DNA from: Rhizobiaceae bacterium
GTDB lineage: Bacteria > Pseudomonadota > Alphaproteobacteria > Rhizobiales > Rhizobiaceae
Assembly: GCA_029212415.1 (NCBI GenBank)
Contig: JARGOF010000011.1
Location: forward strand, 62,001 to 126,000
DNA: 64,000 nucleotides
Direction of reading: 5' to 3'
Shown here one piece after another: positions 44,995 through 54,394 of this stretch. Both the position numbers and the translations under genes were made by a program. The notes beneath the pieces were generated by a model. That model saw nothing but the letters and a program-made list of their open reading frames with translations, made no database searches and had not been told where the DNA came from. Each line of letters starts with the position of its first letter. Positions within the stretch are counted from its first letter, which is position 1.

Positions 44995-46276
44995 TATCGC
45001 CCTTGTTGCCGTTTTGCTCTTTGTCGTGCTGCTGGGATCCTCGGTGTGGATCGGCCTGTCGCTCTTTGCCACCGGCTATATCCTCCTGTCTGTTTTCAAA
45101 CCCAATATTCCCATGGAGATCTATGCCGGCAAGGTGATCTGGGGATCGACGACGTCTTTGGAGCTTCTGTCTCTGCCGTTGTTCATCCTGATGAGCGAAA
45201 TATTGGTGTCGGCCCGTCTGGGACGTTCTTTGTTTTCCGGTCTTGCGCCCTGGGTCGGGCGGCTCCCCGGCGGTCTTCTCCATGTGAATGTGGCCGGATC
45301 AACGCTCTTTGCAGCCGTCTCGGGATCATCGGCGGCGACGACAGCCATCGTCGGCAAGGTGACATTACCGGAGCTTGCAGCACGCGGTTACAACCGCAGT
45401 CTGGCGATGGGATCTCTGGCCGGAGCAGGCACGCTGGGTTTTTTGATTCCGCCTTCGATCATCATGATCATCTATGGTGTTGTGGCAGGCCAATCGATTC
45501 TTGAGCTGTTTGTCGCGGGGGTTGTTCCCGGCGTTCTTCTGGCGCTGTGCTATTCCGGTTACATTGCCATCCACCAGATCGTCACCCGATCACAGCCCAA
45601 ACAGGATGTTTCAACCTTTGCCGAGAAGCTCCAGGGGCTTCGTCAGATCGGGCCGATTGCAATCTTGATTATCGGCATCATGGCCTCGCTCTATCTCGGA
45701 CTTGCCAGCCCCACTGAACTGGCGGCTGTTGGTGTTTTAGGTGCCCTGTTGATTGCCGTTTTCACTGGTGAGTTTACTGTCCGGGGCATGGTGGATGCGG
45801 GACGCCGCGCCGTGCGCACAACCTCGATGATCGGGCTGATCATCATTGGCGCAGCACTGTTGAACGCAGCCTTCGGCTTTTTGGGGATTCCCAAGGCAAT
45901 TGCCACCGAGATCGCGGCTCTTGGCCTTTCGCCCTTTGCGCTGATCTGTGTGCTTCTGGTGTTCTATGTGATCATTGGAATGTTTCTTGATGGCACGTCG
46001 ATCATCGTGATGACGCTGCCCGTCACGCTGCCGCTCATCACGGCAGCCGGTTTTGACCCGATCTGGTTCGGCGTCTTTGTTGTGGTGACCGTCGAGATAT
46101 CGCAGATCACCCCGCCCATCGGCTTCAATCTCTTCGTCATTCAATCCCAGACCGGGGAAACCATCGGTGCCATTGCGCGCGCGGCTCTGCCTTTTTTCCT
46201 TGTGCTTCTGGGTTTTGCCCTATTGATAACCCTCGTGCCCGAAATCGTGCTTTGGCTGCCAGGAACCCTGCAATGA
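44987..46276 (+). CDS. TRAP transporter large permease (DctM), system 3
   Basis: A 429-residue DctM with about twelve membrane segments: FAAVSGSSAATTAIVG, LGFLIPPSIIM, FVAGVVPGVLL and ITPPIGFNLFV. A GGAGG inside the end of dctQ serves the start at 44987, ten codons inside the longest frame. Its stop overlaps the GntR start by ATGA, so regulator and transporter are translated together. Confidence 0.93.
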   Translation: MFDIALVAVLLFVVLLGSSVWIGLSLFATGYILLSVFKPNIPMEIYAGKVIWGSTTSLELLSLPLFILMSEILVSARLGRSLFSGLAPWVGRLPGGLLHVNVAGSTLFAAVSGSSAATTAIVGKVTLPELAARGYNRSLAMGSLAGAGTLGFLIPPSIIMIIYGVVAGQSILELFVAGVVPGVLLALCYSGYIAIHQIVTRSQPKQDVSTFAEKLQGLRQIGPIAILIIGIMASLYLGLASPTELAAVGVLGALLIAVFTGEFTVRGMVDAGRRAVRTTSMIGLIIIGAALLNAAFGFLGIPKAIATEIAALGLSPFALICVLLVFYVIIGMFLDGTSIIVMTLPVTLPLITAAGFDPIWFGVFVVVTVEISQITPPIGFNLFVIQSQTGETIGAIARAALPFFLVLLGFALLITLVPEIVLWLPGTLQ

Positions 46277-46992
46277 CGCTCACCCTTCATGAACGTGTCG
46301 AAGACGATATCCTCGATCGCATTCAAACGGGGGATTGGCAGGTTGGAGACCGGTTGCCGCCGGAAAAGGACCTTGCTGCGCAATTGGGCATCAGCCGTTC
46401 AACCCTGCGTCTTGCCTTCGACGGGCTGGAACGAAAGGGTGTGCTGCAGCGTAAAAAGCGGGCCGGCACGCATATTATTTCAAACAGTCCGCAATCGCGT
46501 TTCCAGATGGTGACAAGTGGTCTGCGCGAAGTCTTGAGCCTGGGCCGCGATACGTTTCTGGATGTCAGCCAGACGCGGGTCGTTGCCGACGGAGAGATTG
46601 ATCTGCTTGAGGGTCTCAAGAGCGAAACCGGTCATTGGCTGGAGATAACCGGTACCCGTAAGATTGATGGCAAGGAGACGGCATTCAACTGGTCGCAGAT
46701 CTATGTCACCGGTCGCTATGCCGGCATTGAACCGGCACTGGGAGATGCGTTCAGTTCCGTCTTTCAGGTGATTGAAAAAGCCTTTGGCACCTCTGTGGCC
46801 CGGGTCAACCAGAGCGTGCTGGCCATTGCCTGCCCGAAAGAGGCCGCCGCTGCCATGGGTCTGCGGCAAGGTGATCCGGTCTTGCAGATTCTGGCCAGAC
46901 TCCATGACGCCGATGACCGCTTGATCGAAGTGTCATCCGCAATTTTCGACCCGGCCCGGTTTCAGGTGAACACGGATGTGCGGGTCGATTGA
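46273..46992 (+). CDS. GntR family regulator with UTRA domain (HutC subfamily)
   Basis: A 239-residue regulator: winged helix at about 1-75 (GDRLPPEKDLAAQLGISRST, RAGTHI wing) and a UTRA ligand domain at about 95-235. HutC-type proteins sense small metabolites and repress the operon they sit in. As the last gene of hyuAB-TRAP it probably responds to the imported cyclic amide or a product. Confidence 0.88.
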   Translation: MTLTLHERVEDDILDRIQTGDWQVGDRLPPEKDLAAQLGISRSTLRLAFDGLERKGVLQRKKRAGTHIISNSPQSRFQMVTSGLREVLSLGRDTFLDVSQTRVVADGEIDLLEGLKSETGHWLEITGTRKIDGKETAFNWSQIYVTGRYAGIEPALGDAFSSVFQVIEKAFGTSVARVNQSVLAIACPKEAAAAMGLRQGDPVLQILARLHDADDRLIEVSSAIFDPARFQVNTDVRVD

Positions 46993-47093
46993 TTCTGCCA
47001 TCTTGCTGCGGCGCGGCACCGCCGTTGAGACAATCCGCTTTGAACCGCCCGATATGAAGTCTGCTGCTGTTCAAAATTGCCAATGGGCCCGCA

Positions 47094-47783
47094 TCACCCG
47101 GTAAGCCAGACGAAGGCCCGTGCCAGAAAGGCTTTGGCGCCTTCTTTGACCGGAGTTCCATGGGCCATGACCACTGACTTGGCTGGCCATGCCAGAATGT
47201 GCTGGATCGCAGCACGGGCGGCGCGGCGGTTGACAAAGGCGACACGGAATTTTCGCGGCACAGACGGTTCGGGCGCAACCATCAGGTCCAGCTTTGCCAC
47301 GATGCCGCGCCAGCCCGAATGCGCATCAGGGGGGAATTGCTGGAGCAGATCGGTAAAAAGCACCGTGCCGCTTTTGATGTGAAAAAACACCACCTCGGTC
47401 GTGATGAGGTTTCCCGGCACAATCACCTGATCGATATCGCCAGCCCAATGCGGATCGGGCGCATTTTCCAGGTCACCGTCAAAGGCAATATCCTGGCGCT
47501 TTTTGCGCAATCCAGGCGGTGCATAGACGCGGGCATCCGGATAGGCGCGCTTCCAGTCAGCAATTGACAGGTGATGCAGTGAATTTGGCGCTATGATGTG
47601 ACGCACCGGCCCCAGGGCATCCACCTGCATGCGAAGCTTTTCTGACAGGGCGATCGGGGACCAGATGAAAAGGCCTCCGTCAGCCAGCCGGATGATGGCC
47701 ATACGGGTGGGATAATGAAATCCGATCACTGCGACGTCGGAACCATCCGCCGTCCAGATATCCTGACCGAATGTGTTCAACAT
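47094..47783 (-). CDS. DUF4336 domain-containing protein
   Basis: A 229-residue protein of the DUF4336 family, which has a metallo-beta-lactamase-like outline without the complete metal-binding HxHxDH motif; here the corresponding region reads IIAPNSLHHLSIADWK. It opens with LNTFGQDIWTADG, standard for the family. Function is unknown. It is a lone gene convergent with the hyu operon. Confidence 0.8.
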   Translation of the reverse strand: MLNTFGQDIWTADGSDVAVIGFHYPTRMAIIRLADGGLFIWSPIALSEKLRMQVDALGPVRHIIAPNSLHHLSIADWKRAYPDARVYAPPGLRKKRQDIAFDGDLENAPDPHWAGDIDQVIVPGNLITTEVVFFHIKSGTVLFTDLLQQFPPDAHSGWRGIVAKLDLMVAPEPSVPRKFRVAFVNRRAARAAIQHILAWPAKSVVMAHGTPVKEGAKAFLARAFVWLTG

Positions 47784-48130
47784 GTCTGATCCAATGCAAC
47801 CTGTCGAAAAAATTTTCTACACCATGCAACAAATATGGGAAGGCGGCGGAGCCTGCAAGCCATGCAACGAACTTTGCCGAATACGCAAGGCAGCAATGGA
47901 GCGCCGTCAGAGTGCCGACAAGTGGTTGTTGTGGATGGGCGAGGCAGCATGAACGGTTTCGGCGTGGTGGTCTTCAATACGCGCCATGTTGACCTATCTG
48001 TACCGGGTCTTGAAACCGCAATTTCCTGATAGGAGTGAATGATGGCGCAAGCGAAAAATACAGCTGCCCGGATGGGGCGAGCGTTCACAATGTTGTGGCG
48101 AAATCCCGGAAAAGTTGGTAATTGGGTGCT
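47784..48130. other. Divergent intergenic region before the GntR gene
   Basis: About 340 bases between the DUF4336 gene (minus) and the GntR gene (plus). I find no supported gene, RNA or strong repeat. Confidence 0.4.
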
Positions 48131-48880
48131 ATGACGCGCAAACCAAATGCCATACGTCCCCGCAAATTATCACAGGAAGTCGAAGAGCGTCTTCTCTTTC
48201 TGATCAGATCAGAAGGACGAGTGCCTGGGGACGCAATGCCATCAGAGCGCGAACTCATGAGCATGTATCAGGTCGGCCGTCCGGCAATTCGTGAAGCCAT
48301 GCAAAACCTGCAGCGCATGGGCCTTGTAAAAATCCGCCATGGAGAACGGCCAAGGATTGCGGCGCCGACCATTCAATCACTTGCCGATCAGATGAGCATA
48401 TCCATGCAACATCTGCTGACGCATTCTGCGTCTTCCATGGGGTATCTCAAGGAGGCGCGCGCGACATTGGAGGCGGAGATCACGCGCATCGCAGCCATGC
48501 GGCGCACCAAGAGTGACGTGGCCGAGTTGCGGCGCATTCTGAAGCTGCAAAAGGCGGCGCGGACCAATCCAGCCATGTTCCTGGAACTTGATGGCACCCT
48601 GCACCAGAGCATTGCGAAAATCTCCGGAAATCCCATTTTCGAAGCCATGTCGCATGCAATGTTCAACTGGCTGCGTGCATTTCATCTTGATTTGGTGCGT
48701 TCTCCCGGTCTCGAAGCGCTGACTCTTCAAGAGCACGGCGACATTGTCGATGCGATCGACAAAGGTGATGGCGACGCTGCGGTGACGGCAATGAAAGAAC
48801 ATTTGATTCGCGCCAATGAGCTTTATCATCAATCAAATCTGCCCGCCGTATCCCCAGAATTTTCAGACGACGATGCCTAG
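48131..48880 (+). CDS. GntR family regulator (FadR/FCD subfamily)
   Basis: A 249-residue regulator with winged helix (SERELMSMYQVGRPAIREAM; RHGERPRI wing) and an FCD domain rich in helices with HQSIAKISGN and the metal-type residue set. A TTG three codons upstream is an alternative start. It lies 0.7 kb ahead of the apiose-type operon on the same strand; a FadR-like inverted repeat overlaps the putative promoter of that operon, so it is the likely controller. Confidence 0.86.
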   Translation: MTRKPNAIRPRKLSQEVEERLLFLIRSEGRVPGDAMPSERELMSMYQVGRPAIREAMQNLQRMGLVKIRHGERPRIAAPTIQSLADQMSISMQHLLTHSASSMGYLKEARATLEAEITRIAAMRRTKSDVAELRRILKLQKAARTNPAMFLELDGTLHQSIAKISGNPIFEAMSHAMFNWLRAFHLDLVRSPGLEALTLQEHGDIVDAIDKGDGDAAVTAMKEHLIRANELYHQSNLPAVSPEFSDDDA

Positions 48881-49554
48881 GCTCGTTCGCCTTTGATTTG
48901 AGCATCGTACCGAGGTGATTTAGGTCGCTGGCCAGGCGAGGCTGGCAACTTACCAAAGCGCAATCCACCCCGGGCACCGGACGGCGACGCCGGGGTAAAA
49001 TCATCCGGCCATTTTCCTTTGAATTCAATGCCTTTCCTCGTCTCGCGATCGGCAGCTGTCTGGTCTTTTGTTACCACTGGCAGGACGTCGTAACGCTGCT
49101 TGTCTGATGACCCAAAAAGCCTGCAGACGCGTCCGATAGAGTGGACGAGGGCCGACTGCGGGGGCAGCCATCAAATCCCTCACATCAAGGACAAACCTCT
49201 CCAAAATCGCCGCGCGAAGAAATTTGCAGCAGCAGGCTATTGACTTTTAAACTGGTATAATGAGTATAACATAATATGTAGGTTTTGGGAGGTCCGATTG
49301 GCTGATTACGTCACGGAATTTGCGCCCGCGAGCGTTGGGTTTTTGCGAATATTGCGAGCAAGAACCCGTAGCGCGGCGACTGACGCAGGTTGTGTCCACA
49401 CTCTTTCGCGAGAAGGGCCAAAAAGCACAAATGCAGTCTCAGACGCGGCATGGTCCCTTGGCGCCACCGGTTCTTGTGAAACAGCGTCATCACCTTCGCC
49501 TGGAGCCCGATTGCAACCGGGTGCCGGCGCGCGTGTAACGTTGGGGGCGCACGC
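48881..49554. other. 674-base region between gntR and the apiose-type operon
   Basis: No gene can be called with confidence. On the minus strand a frame stays open from about 49165 to 48877 and reads protein-like near SALVHSIGRVCRLFG, yet has no plausible start and no family I know. On the plus strand a TTG-started frame (49298-49558) follows GGGAGG and overlaps the next gene by ATGA, but its codon use is not convincing. The stretch 49220-49290 is AT-rich and carries the promoter element. Confidence 0.4.
49253..49271 (+). promoter_or_regulatory. Extended -10 promoter overlapped by a FadR-like operator
   Basis: TGGTATAAT (49253-49261) is an extended -10 element; TGGTATA-N5-TATAACA (49253-49271) is an inverted repeat with one mismatch, like operators of FadR-type GntR proteins. 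A bound regulator would block RNA polymerase. The leader to the first operon gene would be about 285 bases. Confidence 0.45.
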
Positions 49555-50604
49555 ATGAACACACCGATGAAACGTGGTGCGCTGATCGGCTGTGGTTTTT
49601 TTGCAGAAAATCATCTGCATGCCTGGTCAGGGATGCAAGACGCCGAAATTATTGCTCTTTGTGATATCGATGAGACGCGTCTGGAAGCCACGGCAATCCG
49701 CTTTGGTATTGAGAAGCGATACCTCAGTGCGCAAGAGATGATAGCCGATGAATCACTGGACTTTGTCGATATCGCGACAACGGTCGGATCGCATCGTGTT
49801 CTGGTGGAAATCTGCGCGCCGCATGTTGCAACGGTGATTTGTCAAAAGCCGTTTGCCGAGACCATTGCTGATGCACAAGCAATGGTCGATCACTGTCTCG
49901 CCTTGGGGACAAACCTCATCATTCATGAAAACTTTCGCTGGCAGCGCGCTTTCCAACAGATGAAAGAGATGGTGGATGCCGGAAAGATCGGAACACCGCA
50001 TTTTGCACGGTTTTCGTTTCGGCACGGCTATGACAATTACGTCAATCAGCCCTATCTGGCCGAAATCGAGCGTTTCGCAATCATGGATGTGGGTCTGCAT
50101 CTGTTTGACCTGGCGCGGCATTTCATGGGCGACGTGGCTTTGCTCTCTTGCGCGACGCAGAGGCTGAATTGCGCTGTGCGCGGTGAAGATTCCTTCACAG
50201 CGCTGCTTCAGCACGACAGTGGCGTTACAAGCATTTGTGATTGTTCTTTTTCTTCCCACTATGCGCCGGAACCTTTCCCGCGCACCGCTGCACTTGTTGA
50301 AGGCGATCAGGGCACGCTCGAACTCGACCGTGAATTCGGCATCACCCTGCACCGTGATGGCGTCAGGGAGCTTTCGAATGCTGAACCGGACGTACCGATC
50401 TGGGGCCAGAAACCCTGGCACACCACCCAGCAAAGCGTGGTCTCCTTTCAGCAGCATGCCGCCGCGGTGATGCATGGCAAGGCCCAACCGCAGCCATCGG
50501 GGGTGGACAATCTTCAAACGCTGAAACTTGCGCTGGCAGCCTATCAATCGGCCGAGCGTGGCGAAACGATCGACATGCGGTCCTGGCGAGAGGACCGGCC
50601 ATGA
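49555..50604 (+). CDS. apdH: Gfo/Idh/MocA oxidoreductase, D-apiose dehydrogenase-like
   Basis: A 349-residue NAD-dependent sugar dehydrogenase. The Rossmann start is LIGCGFFAENHLHAW, the catalytic lysine lies in CQKPFAET (Lys98), and DVGLHLFDLARHF holds the substrate His. The FFA-NHLHAW form matches what I recall of D-apiose dehydrogenases, which make apionolactone. The two downstream genes encode a RuBisCO-like protein and a D-apionate oxidoisomerase-like protein, which supports the assignment. Other aldose substrates remain possible. The stop overlaps the next gene by ATGA. Confidence 0.72.
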   Translation: MNTPMKRGALIGCGFFAENHLHAWSGMQDAEIIALCDIDETRLEATAIRFGIEKRYLSAQEMIADESLDFVDIATTVGSHRVLVEICAPHVATVICQKPFAETIADAQAMVDHCLALGTNLIIHENFRWQRAFQQMKEMVDAGKIGTPHFARFSFRHGYDNYVNQPYLAEIERFAIMDVGLHLFDLARHFMGDVALLSCATQRLNCAVRGEDSFTALLQHDSGVTSICDCSFSSHYAPEPFPRTAALVEGDQGTLELDREFGITLHRDGVRELSNAEPDVPIWGQKPWHTTQQSVVSFQQHAAAVMHGKAQPQPSGVDNLQTLKLALAAYQSAERGETIDMRSWREDRP

Positions 50605-51857
50605 GCAATGAGCGGTTTGAAGCTGACTATCTGATTGAAACACCCATTTCGCCACAGAAGGCTGCCGAGGTCATGGCCGGCGAACAGTCGTCGGGGACAT
50701 TTGTCAAAATTCCAGGAGAGACACCTGAACTGAAACAGCGTTCGGCAGCGCGAATCGAGCGACTGGAGATTATTGAAACAGTGGCGGCGCCGTCGCTCCC
50801 CGGTGCAATCGAGATATCTGGCGGCCAGGTCACCCACGCAAGGGTCACGCTGTCATGGCCACTCGCCAATATTGGGCCGGACCTGATAAATCTGATGGCA
50901 ACCGTTTCGGGCAACCTATTTGAGCTCAGGGAATTCTCGGGTCTCCGTATCCTTGATATCCGGCTGCCGGATGCCTTTGCCGCGGTCTATCCCGGTCCGA
51001 AATTCGCCATAGAAGGCACGCGTCGGCTGACCGGGGTTAATCGCGGCCCGCTGATCGGAACCATCGTCAAGCCCAGTGTCGGGTTTGGGTCGCAGGAAAC
51101 AGCAGCGCTCGTCGGTCTGTTGGCAGAGGCGGGAATAGACTTCATCAAGGATGACGAATTGCAGGCCAATGGTCCCAATTGTCCTTTCGATGAGCGGGTC
51201 GAGGCGGTGATGAGAGTCATCAACGATCATGCGGACAAGACCGGCAAGAAGGTGATGTTCGCCTTCAATATTACCGGTGAAACAGATGACATGCGCCGAC
51301 GCCACGATCTTGTTCTGGCGCGGGGCGGCACCTGCGTAATGGCAAGCCTCAATTCCGTTGGGCTCTCCGCCATGATCGGTTTGGGAAGGCACACCCAGCT
51401 GCCGATTCATGGTCATCGCAACGGCTGGGGCTATCTCTCCCGCCACCCGATGCTTGGCTGGTCCTACGTCGCCTGGTCAAAATTCTGGAGATTGGCGGGC
51501 TCCGACCACATGCATGTGAACGGATTGAGCAACAAGTTCAGTGAAAGTGACGAGAGCGTCATGCAATCTGCAAGGTCGCTCCTGTCGCCGATCTTCGCGC
51601 ACAAGCCGTGCATTTCCATGCCGGTTTTTTCATCCGGGCAATCGGCCGTACAACCTCCTGAGACCTATCGCCAGCTTGGCTCAGCCGATCTGATTTATGC
51701 GGCAGGCGGCGGCATTATGGCCCATCCTGACGGCCCGGCAGCAGGTGTTCAGGGGCTGCGCGAGGCTTGGGATGCCGCCATCGCCGGCATTGATGCCGAC
51801 GAACATGCAAAAAATCATCCAGCGCTGGCGCATGCCTTGGAGGCTTACCGCTCATGA
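50601..51857 (+). CDS. oiaX: RuBisCO-like protein (form IV), 3-oxo-isoapionate-4-phosphate processing type
   Basis: A 418-residue RuBisCO large-subunit homolog. Residues equivalent to those of the true enzyme are visible: Lys157 (GTIVKPSVG), the carbamylation set Lys183-Asp185-Glu186 (FIKDDE), His270, His305 in DHMHVNG and Lys312 where loop 6 has Lys334. The HxGT segment is HVNG, so CO2 fixation is unlikely. In D-apiose pathways two RLPs act on 3-oxo-isoapionate 4-phosphate: OiaX (hydrolytic, giving 3-phosphoglycerate and glycolate) and OiaC (decarboxylase). Context with ApdH- and ApnO-like genes points to one of these; I cannot separate them by eye, so the symbol is provisional. Confidence 0.65.
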   Translation: MSNERFEADYLIETPISPQKAAEVMAGEQSSGTFVKIPGETPELKQRSAARIERLEIIETVAAPSLPGAIEISGGQVTHARVTLSWPLANIGPDLINLMATVSGNLFELREFSGLRILDIRLPDAFAAVYPGPKFAIEGTRRLTGVNRGPLIGTIVKPSVGFGSQETAALVGLLAEAGIDFIKDDELQANGPNCPFDERVEAVMRVINDHADKTGKKVMFAFNITGETDDMRRRHDLVLARGGTCVMASLNSVGLSAMIGLGRHTQLPIHGHRNGWGYLSRHPMLGWSYVAWSKFWRLAGSDHMHVNGLSNKFSESDESVMQSARSLLSPIFAHKPCISMPVFSSGQSAVQPPETYRQLGSADLIYAAGGGIMAHPDGPAAGVQGLREAWDAAIAGIDADEHAKNHPALAHALEAYRS

Positions 51858-51957
51858 CCGCTGGTTTGAATGAAAGATTGCCCGACGCTAGGCGCGTCTG
51901 CCCGGATCGTGAAAATGTGATCGGGCCTGCTGCCCGCATGAAAGACAGGAGAAAGAC

Positions 51958-52809
51958 ATGACCAAGATTGTTTTGCTGGGCGCCGGCGGAAAGATGGGCG
52001 TTCGACTGGCAAAAAACCTCGCAGGATCGCGTTTCGATGTTGATCATGTCGAGATTTCCGAGGCTGGTCGCGCGCGATTGAAGAACGAAGTCGGGGTTGA
52101 TGCAACACAGCTGGATGTTGCCCTGACCGATGCCGACATCATTATTCTGGCTGTTCCCGATCGGCATATTGGCAAGATCGCCAAGACCATAATCGATCAG
52201 GTGAAACCCGGATCCGCACTGATTGTTCTGGATGCCGCCGCACCCTATGCGGGCGAGATGCCGGAACGTGCAGATGTCACATATTTTTGCACCCATCCCT
52301 GCCACCCGGCGCTATTCGATTTTACGCCAGACGTGGCTGCGCAAATGGATTTTTTCGGCGGCGTTGATGCACCCCAGGCCATTGTATGTGCGTTGATCCA
52401 GGGGCCTGAAGAGCATTATGCGCTGTGTGAGGAAGTCGCGAAGATCATTTACAGCCCGGTTGCACGCGCGCATCGCTGCTCTTTGCAAAGTGTTGCCATT
52501 TTGGAGCCGGCCCTGTCCGAAACCGTCGGCGCGACGCTGTCTCTTGCGCTGCGTGAAGCAACAGAACGCGCGATTGCCATGGGCGTGCCGCGCGATGCGG
52601 CGATGGATTTCATGCTCGGGCATCTCAAGATCGAACTCGGAATTGCCTTCGAGATGTTCCCCGGCGGAAAGTTCTCCGATGGTGCGATACATGCAATTGA
52701 AAAAGCCAAGCCTATGATTTTCAAGGAAAATTGGCTCGACAATATTTTCAATCTCGACGCGGTCGAGAAGTCGGTCAAGGAAATCTGCAATCCAGACCAG
52801 CCGGTCTGA
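51958..52809 (+). CDS. apnO: D-apionate oxidoisomerase-like NAD-binding protein
   Basis: A 283-residue protein with an N-terminal Rossmann domain (LLGAGGKMGVRLAKNL, LAVPDRHIGKI) and a helical phosphogluconate-dehydrogenase-like C-terminal domain. ApnO of D-apiose catabolism, which oxidizes and rearranges D-apionate to 3-oxo-isoapionate, is of this kind, and the neighbours here are its pathway partners. A 100-base gap separates it from the RLP gene; AGGAGAAAGAC is a good ribosome-binding site. The lactonase and kinase expected before and after this step are not in the window. Confidence 0.68.
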   Translation: MTKIVLLGAGGKMGVRLAKNLAGSRFDVDHVEISEAGRARLKNEVGVDATQLDVALTDADIIILAVPDRHIGKIAKTIIDQVKPGSALIVLDAAAPYAGEMPERADVTYFCTHPCHPALFDFTPDVAAQMDFFGGVDAPQAIVCALIQGPEEHYALCEEVAKIIYSPVARAHRCSLQSVAILEPALSETVGATLSLALREATERAIAMGVPRDAAMDFMLGHLKIELGIAFEMFPGGKFSDGAIHAIEKAKPMIFKENWLDNIFNLDAVEKSVKEICNPDQPV

Positions 52810-52871
52810 AACTGCGCCGGAAGATCCGGCAACCAGGGCGTGATGCCCATCAACTATCCAGGGAGGTACGC

Positions 52872-54338
52872 ATGATCACGACGACACAACTGAAACGCAG
52901 AACCTTTTTACAAGGAAGTGCTGCGTTTGGCTCCATGGCCGTATTGGGTGCAATGCCCAATGTGGCATCAGCAGAGACCTATGACACGACACTCAATATC
53001 ATGTCACATCCAGGTCAGATCCTGCCGATCTACACGCACCATACAGACTACCTGAAAGATACCTATGGTATTTCCATGAAGCTGCTGGAGAGCCCTGATC
53101 CAACATCCTATCAGGATGCACTCAAGGATCTTCGCTCCGGAGGCGGCAAATACGATCTTGTGATGCATTTTCCTCGCTTCAACGGCGACCTGACATCGTC
53201 GGGCTACCTGCGCCCGCTTGATGACCTCATTGAAAAACATGACGCCGCCGCTCTTTTTGACAACATATCTGATGCCTATCGGTCGCTCTATTGCGAATGG
53301 GGCGGCAAGACAATTGCAGTGCCGGTCGATGGCGATGTTGCGATGATGTATTTTCGAAAGGATGCCTTCGAGAACGAAGAAGCCAAGACGCGGTATCGCG
53401 AGAAATTCGGCAAGGAACTGACGGTTCCGCGCACTTGGGAAGAGTTCCTTCGGGCAGCCGAGATATTCACCGGCTGGGATTGGGCCGGGTCGGGCAAGGC
53501 AGGATACGGTTTTCAGACGTCGACCTGGGATCGTCCGTTCATTGAACAGCAATGGGCACCCATGATGGCTTCCGCCGGGGGCAATTGGTTCGATGATGAC
53601 TGCAATCCCGCCTTCAACGGTGAAGCCGGCGTTCGTGCGGCCAATGACCTGCGGGCATTGCTTGCTTTCGCTCCTCCCGGATCGGCTTCATTGTCCTGGG
53701 GGCAGACCATGGAAACCGTGTTCTCCGACGACGTCGCCATGGTGTTGTGGTACATGGATCTCGGACGCCTTGGTTGGGCTGAAAACTCGTGGTTCGCATC
53801 GTCCGGCGGCCCTGAGAAGATGGAAAAATTCGGTTATGCCGAATGGCCGGGGTATGACGTCAACGGCACTTACCGGAACTTCAATTCGATGTTCTACGGT
53901 CGCGTTGTCGGCGTGTCCAACTTCACGGAAAATCCGGATGCCTGCATGGCAGTCATCAAGACCTTGCTGACACCGGAGCGGCGCGTATTGTCGATGGACG
54001 ATGCGCAATCGGGTTCGGACATGTACCTCAAGTCTGACTACACCACGGACGCCTTCAAGGTGTTGACGCCGTCACAGGAGTTCCTCGACGCGGCTGACAA
54101 GGTCATCAACAATGGCTTCCCTGAGATGATCATGCCGGGAACAGGTGAGTATATGGATGCGCTCCAGGGCGAATTGCATTCCTTCATAAATGGTTCTGGC
54201 AGCGCTCAGGATGCATTGAATCGTGCGGCCGACCGTTGGCAACAGATTACCGATCGCTACGGCCGGGACAAGCAGAAGGAAGCCTGGGCCGCGGTGCGCG
54301 CCTCCTACAAAAAAGCCGGTCTCAACATCGGCGAATAA
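52872..54338 (+). CDS. Sugar ABC transporter substrate-binding protein (operon 2)
   Basis: A 488-residue periplasmic binding protein of family 1. It has a Tat-like signal (KRRTFLQGSAAF, cleavage after VASA near 36) and a long C-terminal lobe with SMFYGRVVGVSNF. The start at 52872 is fixed by GGGAGG six bases before; 47 upstream codons are dropped. It is encoded directly behind the apiose-type enzymes and is presumably their sugar receptor. A hairpin follows the stop. Confidence 0.88.
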   Translation: MITTTQLKRRTFLQGSAAFGSMAVLGAMPNVASAETYDTTLNIMSHPGQILPIYTHHTDYLKDTYGISMKLLESPDPTSYQDALKDLRSGGGKYDLVMHFPRFNGDLTSSGYLRPLDDLIEKHDAAALFDNISDAYRSLYCEWGGKTIAVPVDGDVAMMYFRKDAFENEEAKTRYREKFGKELTVPRTWEEFLRAAEIFTGWDWAGSGKAGYGFQTSTWDRPFIEQQWAPMMASAGGNWFDDDCNPAFNGEAGVRAANDLRALLAFAPPGSASLSWGQTMETVFSDDVAMVLWYMDLGRLGWAENSWFASSGGPEKMEKFGYAEWPGYDVNGTYRNFNSMFYGRVVGVSNFTENPDACMAVIKTLLTPERRVLSMDDAQSGSDMYLKSDYTTDAFKVLTPSQEFLDAADKVINNGFPEMIMPGTGEYMDALQGELHSFINGSGSAQDALNRAADRWQQITDRYGRDKQKEAWAAVRASYKKAGLNIGE

Positions 54339-54346
54339 AGCCATCG

Positions 54347-54374
54347 GGTTCGGCCGGGTCGATCCGGCCGAACC
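54347..54374 (+). terminator. Intercistronic hairpin after ABC binding-protein gene (operon 2)
   Basis: Perfect 11-base-pair stem GGTTCGGCCGG / CCGGCCGAACC with a six-base loop, 8 bases past the stop and 20 before the ATPase start. Likely attenuator or RNA stabiliser. Confidence 0.7.
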
Positions 54375-54394
54375 TGACACTATGGAGGAAATAC

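Noticed and set aside
50601-51857. Carbon-fixing RuBisCO large subunit
   Set aside because: Too short and divergent, altered HxGT segment, no small subunit or Calvin-cycle genes nearby; fits a form IV RuBisCO-like protein.
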